This document shows, one piece after another, positions 11,601 through 20,837 of a stretch of DNA of 64,000 bases (its first letter is position 1; each line of letters starts with the position of its first letter). The notes under the pieces are model-generated. The model worked only from the letters and a program-made list of their open reading frames with translations. It did no database searches and was not told where the DNA came from. Source of the DNA: Opisthocomus hoazin (taxonomy: Eukaryota > Chordata > Aves > Opisthocomiformes > Opisthocomidae); assembly GCF_030867145.1 (NCBI RefSeq), contig NC_134428.1, forward strand, positions 19,571,537 through 19,635,536, given 5' to 3'. The position numbers were made by a program, and so were the translations under genes.

Positions 11601-13595
11601 TGTTGTGAAGTAGTCTCCAGGCGGATCTTCAAAACGCTGCTGGCTGTTCGGGAGGATGTGCTGTCTCCCTGAAGAATGCTACCAAATAGATTATATTCTG
11701 CCACTTACTCTCTAAGACTGTCCCTAATAATTCAGAATTCACCACAACTCTTTCTGGCAAAATGCTTGTGGCTGCAGGTTTTGTTGTTGCTGTTGTGTTC
11801 CATCCTGTTCTCTCCCTTTTCCTCCTGTCTAGCCAGACACGTATCCAGGAAACTGCTGGGCTTTCAAAGGACCACAGGGGTGTCTCGTAGTTCGACTTTC
11901 AAGGAAGATCTATCCGACTGCCTTTACGTTGGAACGCATCCCAAAAGCACTTTCAGCAACAGGAGAGATCTCCAGTGCTCTGAGGAGCTTTGCAGTATAT
12001 GTAAGTCTGTCTGTGAACTTCAGAGGATATTTGTATGCATAAAGAATATTTGTGGCGCAGATCTTGGAAAATAAGGACTGAAGGGAGGACAGCTAAGGAG
12101 AGAAACTGCTTGCTTTTAAAATTGCTGTTTTTGTAATCAGCTTTGAGATTAGGAATAAGAAGTGTTGCAGCTAATTTTGAGGGAGCTGTTTCTTTTTTTC
12201 CTGCTTTATACAGTAGTAAACGTTTTTGGAGGGAGGTGATTGTTTTTGATTTGATATCGTTCTTTCGGACACTCGAAATGTTCCATCCTTCCACCACTCC
12301 TACTGCTTACCCTCTCCCTCCCCAGTGTTGGCTTTGCACCTTGTCTGTGATGTGCCTTCAGTGTGTTTTAAATTGATTTTAACTAGCACCACAGCTGCTT
12401 AGGCAGGACTGCAGAACAGAAGACCACAGGCTACATCAGAGTGTAGCTGTGATCCCTGAGAACATTTGTCTAGCTCCATTAAATGCTGAAGCCGCCATCT
12501 GCAAGCATCTGAATCTTGGCTTCCGTCTTGTTTGTGATGTTGCTGTTTTCTCATTCTTGTTTGTCCTGAGCAGTTTACATTGTACACTGCGATCTTGGTT
12601 GTGCCATGGAAATGATGGGGTTTGACCATGAAAACAGCAACATACAAACACAGCACAGCTCTTTGCAGTTCAGGAAAGTCAAATGCAGAGCTGTGGCTGA
12701 AGAAGCATGACGTTCCACGGGAAGTATTCTGACCTCGGTTTCAGAGACTTGCGTTGACAGACAGTTAGGTAGGCATGCTTCTGGCTTTGGTTTGACTTGA
12801 AATGTGATGGAAGCAAACGTCTTTCTCCTGTTGTTGTAGGGTCTAGATAATGAATATCAAGAAGGCGGCAAGCTTCTAGGACAGTATGTCTACGACCAAG
12901 ACGGAGAACCACTGCAGACCTTTCCAGTGATGGTAAGTCTGGATGAGAAGATTTCAAGTGTCAGAAGAAGCACACGCGTATTTTCTAGGGTAGTGCACAA
13001 TGAGCAGTGAAGGAAAAAGGCTTCATTCTCTGTTGGGCACCGTAGAAACTGAGGTGGAAAGTAGCTACTGATCTGCCTCAAAACCTAAGGTTCGGATAGG
13101 TTAGAGGGGAGGAAAGTTTTGTGCCAGGTGGACACAAGTGGTGTGAAGATACCGAACGTATGAGGAGTCTGCTTCATGCTGCTTCTGACTCCCTTCACAA
13201 AAAAAAAACAAACAACAAACCGGTTGTAAGGCAAAGAAGGTTCTGTTCCAAGTGGCAGAAGGTTCCCAAGGCATCACTCAGTTATTAATCAAAGTTGGTA
13301 GTTGCAGGAATGAAGGAAAGCGCCTTCAGTTGCACCTGTTTATACTCAAAACCGAACTCTGGTTTGTGTGTTTGTTTTTTCCTTCTGCAGGAGAAAAGTG
13401 AAAACGCATTCCAAATAGTGGAACTGAGAGTGTTTTCTAACTGGGGACATCCGGAATATACCTGCCTTTATCGGTTCAGAGTGCATGGGAAACTTGCCGA
13501 ATAATCTCCAGCACTTCAACTTGGACTGGTTTTACGGTTGTGCATTTTGTTCTCGATTTTTGTATATGCCGGAAAGCCTAGAAGACTGGAATCTT
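8681..13595 (+). repeat. Partial SUN1 tandem cassette B (begins inside an intron)
   Basis: Sequence from 8681 matches cassette A from about 2434, so cassette B starts in the intron after the transmembrane exons. The junction between GET4-type GC-rich DNA and SUN1 intron shows only a few bases of shared sequence (a run of four A followed, with one offset, by ACTGCTG), typical of microhomology joining. Confidence 0.85.
9468..13504 (+). pseudogene. SUN1: SUN1-like cassette B: luminal coil and SUN domain only
   Basis: Exons: 9468-9613, 9770-10000, 10085-10256, 10797-10881, 11230-11345, 11833-12000, 12840-12932, 13391-13504 (stop TAA). The transmembrane and nucleoplasmic exons are missing. Exon 9770-10000 carries a 6-bp duplication (GAAAGT) that adds two residues; cassette D shares it and A, C and E lack it. 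All splice dinucleotides and SUN-domain cysteines are kept and no nonsense codon is seen inside exons. The frame break between 10000 and 10085 is the same as in the other cassettes. Amino-acid differences in the SUN domain include YDTKPA for YNTNRA. The native 3'UTR is replaced by an inverted CR1 piece, and the former polyadenylation signal further down reads AAAGAAA. Most likely a pseudogene fragment. Confidence 0.75.
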
Positions 13596-14497
13596 GCCTT
13601 TTTCTTCGTGGAGGCAGTCGTGATGCGTGGGGCTGACTGCCTAGGTCTGGGCAAGCCCGTGCGTGGGCCTTCGTCCGCCTCGTCATTTGCCTGCCCCTCC
13701 GGTTCCATTGCCTCATACCTATTGCGTCAGGGCACCTGGTGTGGAGAGGGAGGCCGGGAGGGGATTCGCCTGCCGCCCCGAGCAGGGACCCGTTTCCATT
13801 CCCCGCTGTCTCTCAGGTGCTCTCCTTCAGCCTGGTGGCGAGAGGGCAGGGGATCTTCTGCTTCTTGCGGAACGTCCATCCTCTGTGCTTGTTTCGGGGG
13901 TGGCAGGGCATGGCTCCACCAGTCTATTTCCCTCTCGCACTCCCTGATGCTCCTGAACCTTTCTGCCTCCTCTTTGAGCTCTGCCACCAGGACGAGCAGA
14001 TCATCCACCTGGTCACAACGGACGCAGGCGTTCTGCCTGCTGCCCTCCCATACCAGTGACAGGCTCGGGCACTCCCTGCAGCCAGAGACCTGCACAGCTG
14101 CCTGTTTATGCGGGAGCTCTGTCTGGGTCTCCGTATTCCGCCTGGTGACGGCTTTCAGGCGAGTGGAGACCCTAGCTACCAGCTGAGCAAGTGCTGACCA
14201 TCGGCTGAATTTACCCCGGTAGCTGGCCGAGCGTCGGGGCCCTGCCTGCGCCAGCTGCCGTGCCAACTGCCGTGGCAGGCCCTGTTTGCCTGTCCTGGTG
14301 GCCGCACTGCGGGTCGCTCGCGCTCCCTCGGGGCTGCTTTTGTGAGGGGGGAGGGTGCCGCCGTCACTCTTGACCCCGCTCTTCTTTGGGGGGGCGGGGG
14401 GGTTGAGGGGGCCACGCTCTCTCTCGTCGGGCGCCTGTCTCGGCTGTTGGGCCGCTGAGAAAAGGTTTCCCCGGTGCGATCCCTCACTCCGGAGCCC
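13596..14497 (-). mobile_element. CR1 5'-terminal fragment with ORF1 N-terminus (inverted, copy 2)
   Basis: Same element piece as at 7347-8244, with the same outer breakpoint in SUN1 3'UTR. It has the longest open frame of the four (minus strand, ending at the shared TGA), showing the CREC/CVRC zinc-binding pattern and the RECEREIDWW helix. Unlike copies 1 and 3, its CR1 5' end is followed by a dozen unassigned bases and then native SUN1 3'UTR (about 14510-14554), not by GET4. Confidence 0.7.
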
Positions 14498-14554
14498 TTC
14501 ACTACGCGGTATGTTCTTCTCTGCTTCCTCCAGTCTGACAAGATGCTGTTGAGA

Positions 14555-16264
14555 GGATGCAGAGAAGGCAGAGCTACTGAATGCCTTCTTTGCTTCAGTC
14601 TTCAGTGCCAAGGCAGGCCCTCAGGAATCCCAGGCCCCGGAGGTAAGAGAGGAAGCCTACAGAGAGGATGACTTTCCCTTGGTCGAGAAGGACTGTGTGA
14701 GGGATCACTTAAGCGATCTGGACATCCACAAATCCATGGGCCCCGATGGAATGCACCCACGAGTGCTGAGGGAGCTGGCGGATGTTATTGCTGAGCCACT
14801 CTCCATCATCTTTGAGAGGTCCTGGAGGACAGGAGAGGTGCCGGAGGACTGGAGAAAGGCCAATGTCACTCCAGTCTTCAACAAGGGCAAGAAGGAGGAC
14901 CCAGGGAACTAGAGGCCGGTCAGCCTCACCTTCATCCCAGGAAAGGTGATGGAGCAGCTTATCCTGGAGGTCATCAACAAGCAAGTGGAGGAAAAGAAGG
15001 TTATCAGGAGCAGTCAGCGTGGATTCACCAAGGGGAAATCATGCTTGACCAATCTGATAGCTTTCTACGATGACATGACTGGCTGGGCAGATGAAGGGAG
15101 AGCCATGGATGTTGTCTACCTAGACTTCAGCAAGGCTTTCGACACAGTCTCCCATAATATCCTCCTAGGGAAGCTCAGGAAGTATGGGCTGGATGAGTGG
15201 TCGGTGAGGTGGATTGAGAACTGGCTGAATGGCAGAACTCAGAGGGTTGTCATCAGCGGCGCTGAGTCTAGTTGGAGGCCGGTAACTAGTGGTGTCCCCC
15301 AGGGGTCAGTACTGGGCCCAGCCTTCTTCAACTTCTTCATCAATGACCTGGATGAAGAGTTAGAGTGTACCCTCAGCAAGTTTGCTGATGACACCAAACT
15401 GGGAGGAGTGGTAGATACACCAGCAGGCTGTGCTGCCATTCAGCGTGACCTGGACAGGCTGGAAAGTTGGGCAGAGAGGAACCTGATGAGGTTCAACAAA
15501 GGCAAATGCAGGGTCCTGCACATGGGGAGAAACAACCCCAGGCATCAGTACAGGCTTGTGGCGGACCTGCTGGAGAGCAGCTGTGTGGAGAGGGACCTGG
15601 GCCTCCTGGTGGACGACAGGTTAACCATGAGCCAGCAGTGTGCCCTGGCTGCCAAGAAGGCCAGTGGCATTCTGGGATGCATCAAGAGGAGTGTGGCCAG
15701 CAGGTCGAGGGAGGTTCTCCTTCCCCTCTACACTGCCCTAGTGAGGCCTCATCTGGAGTACTGTGTCCAGTTCTGGGCTCCCCAGTTCAAGAAAGATGAG
15801 GAGCTACTGGAGAGAGTCCAGCGGAGGGCTACAAGGATGGTGAGGGGACTGGAACATCTCTGCTATGAGGAGAGGCTGAGGGAGCTGGGCTTGTTCAACC
15901 TGAAGAAGAGAAGGCTGCGAGGGGACCTAATAAATGCTTACAAATATCTGAAGGGTGGGTGTCAGGAGGATGGTGCCAAGCTCTTTTCAGTGGTGCCCAG
16001 TGACAGGACAAGGGGCAATGAGCACAAACTGAAGCACAGGAAGTTCCGTCTGAATATGAGGAAGAATTTCTTCCCTCTGAGGGTGACGGAGCACTGGAAC
16101 AGGCTGCCCAGGGAGGTTGTGGAGTCTCCTTCTCTGGAGATATTCAAGACCCGCCTGGACAAGGTCCTCTACAACCTACTGTAGGTGACCCTGCTTCGGC
16201 AGGAGGGTTGGGCTAGATGACCCACAGAGGTCCCTTCCAACCCCTACCATTCTGTGATTCTGTG
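14555..16264 (+). mobile_element. CR1 LINE, 5'-truncated, with reverse transcriptase and 3' tail
   Basis: The + frame encodes CR1 ORF2 from just before the reverse-transcriptase core to its natural end at 16184. The RT catalytic FADD motif is at 15381-15392, preceded by the VPQGSVLGP and YLDFSKAFD blocks. A single nonsense codon (TAG, 14910-14912) replaces the Tyr of the conserved GNYRPVSL block; otherwise the frame is open. The 3'UTR ends with two ATTCTGTG-type units. The element lacks ORF1, the endonuclease and the start of ORF2, so it is not autonomous. It sits in SUN1 3'UTR sequence: the empty site is visible in cassette D at about 38817-38832. Possible short target duplication GAGA. Confidence 0.92.
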
Positions 16265-16564
16265 AGATGTTTAAAGAAAAGAGTTTTAATTTTTGAAAGC
16301 GCGCGTAATGCTTGAAAGAAGAAATCAAAGTTTCTTTCCTGTATTTTTGATCACCTGCTGCAATCGCTACGCCAGTAAAACCCAAGGAGTGCCCCTTGCC
16401 CGAGGGGCAGGCGCAGGGGCTTTGTTGCCAAATGCCTTCTCCCCCTTCCTCTCTCCCCCCGGCTGGGTCTCAGCGGTCTGCAATACCCTCTCCCCAGTTC
16501 GTGCCTGAGATGTTGGGGCTTGGGTTCATTCCGCTCTCTGAGTCCCCTTCCCTCAGCTGCGTCG
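16265..16564 (+). promoter_or_regulatory. SUN1 3'UTR end and GET4 5' flank
   Basis: The left part matches the native SUN1 3' end at 38828 onward, but the polyadenylation hexamer is altered (AAAGAAA instead of AAATAAA, about 16273). The right part is the GC-enriched flank of GET4 exon 1, homologous to 38935-39125. The two genes are therefore separated by only about 300 bp, so this is the likely GET4 promoter region. No TATA box was noticed. Confidence 0.55.
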
Positions 16565-16719
16565 ATGGCGGCCGCGATGATGGCGGCGGAGCAGGAAGCC
16601 GTCAAAGGCGGCGGCAGGAACCGCGGCGGCGTGCAGCGCGTGGAGGGCAAGCTGCGCGCCAGCGTCGAGAAGGGCGACTGCTACGAGGCGCACCAGATGT
16701 ACCGGACGCTCTTCCTCAG
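16565..16719 (+). CDS. GET4: GET4 exon 1 (start codon to donor)
   Basis: GET4 (TRC35) is a subunit of the BAG6-UBL4A-GET4 complex that hands tail-anchored proteins to GET3 in the cytosol. The exon opens with ATG at 16565 and encodes 51 codons plus AG. It contains the conserved [18 protein letters not shown] and [10 protein letters not shown] stretches, and ends at CTCAG with a good GTGGGG donor (phase 2). The next recognisable exon is GET4 exon 3 at 16990; exon 2 is missing and SUN1 N-terminal exons follow. A complete GET4 cannot be made from this window. In phase the donor matches SUN1 exon 18773, so a chimeric transcript is conceivable. A closely related, broken copy starts at 39126. Confidence 0.85.
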
Positions 16720-16989
16720 GTGGGGCCCGGCCCGCCGCCCTGCCCCTCCCCGCCCGGCCTTCCAGAGCCTTCCCACGCACCCAGCGTAACCACATCTGTT
16801 TTGCTTTCCTGGAAGCTTCTCTTCTGATGCCATCAAATGACTATAACTTTTGTGTAAGGGAATGTTGAGACTTGATACTGTGCCTTAGCTGTAGATGTTG
16901 ATGAAAAGACTAAATCTACAAAATTCTGGTTGATGTTTTCTTTTCTGTACCGATATGTTCATCACTAGCAGCATCTGTCTGTTTTGTAG

Positions 16990-17072
16990 CAAAAACAGTG
17001 CTGCTGATGTGTCCGTGCTGGGTTTGGAGTCTTTGGAGAAATCGGATGCAAAAGTAGCAGAGGACCTTTTAG
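16990..17072 (+). pseudogene. GET4: Isolated GET4 exon 3
   Basis: Flanked by TTTTGTAG and GTGAGG splice sites, the 83-nt exon encodes a sequence like the human GET4 NSAAD...VLESLEK segment. Exon 1 and this exon are phase-compatible, but exon 2 (the YMSQSKHTEARELMYSGALL region in human) is absent from the 270 bp between them, pointing to a deletion joining intron 1 to intron 2. No later GET4 exon occurs in the window. Confidence 0.75.
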
Positions 17073-17225
17073 GTGAGGTGACTTTTGCGCTCGCTTTGAC
17101 GTTGCTCAGATGTGCTTTGAGTTGAAGACTGGTAACAACAGTCACTGTGCAACCTGAAATGCTTTTTGTATGCCCTCCCAGATGGCTAAGGGTTACCTTT
17201 GTGAGCATGCTTAGAACAATCGTTG

Positions 17226-17474
17226 CTGTCAGGTTGTGCCTGGGGAGGTTTAGAGGAGATACTGGGATAGATATCTTCACTGAAAGGGTTGTCAAGCGTT
17301 GGCACAGGCTGCCCAGGGAAGCGGCTGAGTCGCCATCCCTGGAGGTATTTAAAAGACTTGTAGATGTGGTGCTTAGGGACATGGTTTAGTGGTGGACTTG
17401 GCGGTGTTATGTTTATGGTTGGACTTGATGATCTTCAAGGTCTTTTCCAACCTAAATGATTCCATGATTCTACA
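17226..17474 (+). mobile_element. CR1 3'-end fragment
   Basis: A typical short, 5'-truncated CR1 end: the HWNRLPRE-like stretch, then GGACTTGATGATCTTCAAGG, then CCTAAATGATTCCATGATTC. Left of it is GET4 intron 3; right of it is sequence shared with SUN1 intron 2 at 58095 onward. It thus sits exactly at a GET4/SUN1 junction. Confidence 0.85.
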
Positions 17475-18772
17475 ATACAAATGACATTATTACTTTGTAA
17501 TGTTCTGGGGTCTTTAACGCTTGTGTTTTTGTTTAGGATTTTGGGGAGAAGGAGCTGCTTTCATTGACAATATTGTGCTCAGCTCTTTTTTTTTATTATT
17601 TTTTTAGAAACAAAAGCCCCAGGAACGTTGGAAATAACGTGTCACATCTCTGTACATCCCTGTGGCCCAAGAAGGGACAGATGCCTTAAGAAAGCTAGCC
17701 TAGAACACTCGAGAAAAGCACTGGAGTGTTTAGATTCTTGGGTCACAATGCTGGGTGGTTCTAGAAGCTGGTCTTCTGCTGCGCAGTGCCCTGTAGCAAG
17801 GAGCTCGGCTCAGCTACGCAGCAGTGTTTCCTTCGAGTGTAAGTATGAGGCTTCTGCTTGAGGCTAAACTTCTGTTTTAGTACATTTCTTTCCTGCCGAT
17901 TCCTCTGTTTAATCTGTTAGTGATTGCCTTGTGTTGCTGATTTGCCTTGATTGTAAGTTTTCCTGGGGGTTCTGAGAGAATCAAATGTCAAAGTGCGGAG
18001 TAGAGTTCCTGGGGTAATGATGGGAAGCTTGTCTGCCTGTAAACTTGCCTCTGTAGGATAAACCAGAGAGAAAGGGATGAAAGACAAAACCATTTTTTGA
18101 TTTGTACAGAGTTAAAGGTTTGTAATGATTGAGAGATGAAGAAATCTTTTAAAAACACTCTTTTTTTTTTTTTAACTCCTGGTAGTTAAAGTAGTGTAGC
18201 TAAAGTAGGGAGGTCTTGAAGTGTCTTCAAGTGGGGAAGTTCTTACTTGCTGGGAGATGGAAACTTGGAGTAGTGTGGCATATGGATCTTTGGTTCTCCA
18301 AGCAAGGAACGGGCAACCAAAATGTTTAAAATATCAGCTTTGGCTCTAAATGAGTCTTTACCTTGAAACTCAGAGTGCATCCTGATTTTGAATTTGTGGC
18401 TCAGCGTGGCAAAGAAACTGTCCTGAATGGCTTCCTCTCTCCACTTGGTCCCCAAAGAACTGTGTGTCTAAAGCTGTACAACGAATGCTTGCTCTGGTTT
18501 GACTTCAAACATGGGTTTCCGTGGTGGTTGTTTCTTTCTATCTAGCATTTGCTTTCAGTTGCTCAACTTGCAATGTGAATTGCTGAAGAGAACCTTGACT
18601 ATCGACGTACTTCTAAGCTGTTTGTATTATGTGGCGTGTCTTGTAGGAGTTGCTCCATAACCCCGGATAAACTGCTTTGAATGGAAACTCAGACTAGCTT
18701 GAAGGGCGTGTTTGTTACGAGGGGAATTTTCTCTTCACCTCAGGTAACTTTGCTCTTCATGTTTTGCTGCAG

Positions 18773-20837
18773 TTCGAGTTATTCTTTGTCTGCTTTGGAT
18801 TTTGAGACTGAAAATAAAATAGATCCAGTATTTGATTCGCCAAGAATGTTGCGGCGTAGCTTACGGTTATCTGCTGTGGCATTGAAGAAATCCAGTGTTG
18901 CACCAAAGGATACCCATCCTGACAGCTCTTACGCTGGAAACCTGTCCTTCAGAGAGCAGTCTTCCAAGTAAGCACTTTTTGTCGTCACAAGTTAATTTTT
19001 TGGTTGGACTCTTGAGACTTTGCAAAAGCATAGATGTTGGAGGACTTTCTTTTAAACCTGATTTGAGCCGTTTAGTCATGTCAGTTTTAACATACCCTGC
19101 CTTTCTTTTTCATTTAAAGTGAGAGACAAAGAGAAATTTACATCTTTCATGCTGTATCGTATGTGTCTTTGCTCTGTTTCATAGGGTGCTGAAGCACCGC
19201 CCAAGTGTGAATAAGAAATCTGGCAGTGCAAGACACACACCAAGGAAGAATCTGTCCCGCTCTTCCATTGACTGCCAAAGCAGTTTCAATAGCCATGCCA
19301 GTGATGCATCAATCGTATCCAGTGCATTGGCTGAATCCCGGATTCGAGAGCAGAGAGAATTTAATCATTTCTGGGGTAGGTAATCATTGCCATTGCTTGT
19401 ATCGGACTGTGAAAGCTGCTTCTGGGTTGGCGTGTATGAACGTGTGTCCTCATCTTCCCTCTTTCCCCATCCATGTTTCCGTTCTGCCCTCAGAAGTGTG
19501 CACGTACTCACTCTTCTGCTGTAGATGTCTGCCTGCTGGAAATTCACAGTCTAGTGAGTAAACTTGATTTACTGGTGTGGTCAGCATCAGGACGCGTTGA
19601 ACAGTCAAATGAATGTGCCAGGCAAACGTATATGTGATGCAGCACCGTAGATTGCATAGATGCAATTCTCTGTTGTCATCTGTGCAGAGTCCTGTATTTG
19701 AAGAATGGTAAACACGTAGCTTGTCTTTGCAAAGCCAAAGGAAAAGCTTTCTCTTGTTTGTGTGTAGCCAGAAGTGTGTTTCTACTTAACATACCTTCAT
19801 CTGACAGTTTCAAATTCGTGGCACTGCAGTCTTTCCTGAGGGGGTTTTTGTCTGTGGCTGGCTGGTTTGTTTTTGCAAGGAGGTAAAAGTATGCTTTTCT
19901 GGAACCTACTTTTTTCGTTGAAGAGGAGAATACTTTACGTAGACAGTACTCCAGGTGTTGTGTAGGAGAAGATCAACAAATGACTGTATCATAGAATCAT
20001 AGAATCGTAGGTTGGAAAAGACCTCTAAGATCATCAAGTCCAACCGTCAATGACTATTTGTTTCCAGTCAGTGTGCCTGTGCCCTGGAGTTGTTTCAATC
20101 TCAGTAGAATGCATTCTAAACTTTCAAATACCTGGCTCTTCAAACAGAATCTTAAAATACGGTAGTACCGAAGTAGTTACCAAGCAACAGAAACGGCATA
20201 AGCTTGTAATTAGCTGCTTTCAAGTCAGATGGGAGGTAAGAAAAGGTGCAGTTGTCATTCATATTTAGTTTGCTGCTCCCATGGTAGAATGCTTTTCACT
20301 GTCTGTTACCCTACTACATTGACGTCTGAATGTATGGATCTGTTTCTGTTCATGTAGTGACTGCAAAATATGTTAAATACCAATCATAAAGTGGCTTTTC
20401 TTTGCAGTATTAAAATCAGTGGGACTTTTACTTGGAGTTCTTGTCAGATATCGTAGTTGATTGTGGGACTTCCTTACTCTTGGGACCAAATTTTTTTTTT
20501 TTTTCCCTTTGAAGGTCTTGATGATGAAGGCGACCCTAAAGGTAACTATGGTTTCATTTTCTTTCCGAGTGCATTCTATTCAACGGTAACTAGCGACGGC
20601 GATACTGATAGCAATGCTCTATATGTTTTACTCTTGGTTGGCTAGGTAGTGATACTACACTAATGCAGGGAAATGGTGATACAGAAACAGCAGAAAACAG
20701 CACAGTGGTCAATGGCTACACTTGCAGGGATTACAGGATGCTTTCTAAACGGAAGGAGGTTCTGACAGCATACTCGCCTTCTCATGTGCCATCTTCCAGA
20801 ATTTACTCCAGGGATAGGAGCCAGAAACATGCATCCA
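18773..20837 (+). CDS. SUN1: SUN1 nucleoplasmic exons, block 1
   Basis: Four exons (195, 191, 27 and 192 nt) encode the N-terminal nucleoplasmic region: SSYS...ALDFETENK, the RRSLRL box, a KHRPS...TPRKN basic stretch, FWGLDDEGDPKG across a 27-nt microexon, and GNGDTE...YSRDRSQK. Compared with block 2 and with human SUN1, the Cys/Ser motif CxxCSMLSER is changed to CRDYRMLSKR, and MSRRSLRL reads MLRRSLRL. These changes suggest relaxed constraint relative to block 2. No nonsense codon is present. Confidence 0.85.

Larger units (their letters stand above)
1..13595 (+). repeat. Segmental duplication, copy 1 (cassettes A and B)
   Basis: This stretch recurs almost base for base at 23744-37338, with an offset of 23743 rising to 23746 through a few 1-bp indels. 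It holds SUN1 cassette A, an inverted CR1 5' piece, a GET4 remnant and SUN1 cassette B. The two copies part company about 90 bp after the SUN1 stop codon of the second cassette: this copy enters an inverted CR1 fragment, and the other enters native 3'UTR. Because the window starts exactly where the match starts, the true left end may lie further left. Confidence 0.95.

Noticed and set aside
13596-16264. Single twin-primed CR1 insertion
   Set aside because: About 45 bp of native SUN1 3'UTR separates the inverted and sense parts, so a direct twin-priming junction is not present; kept only as an open question.
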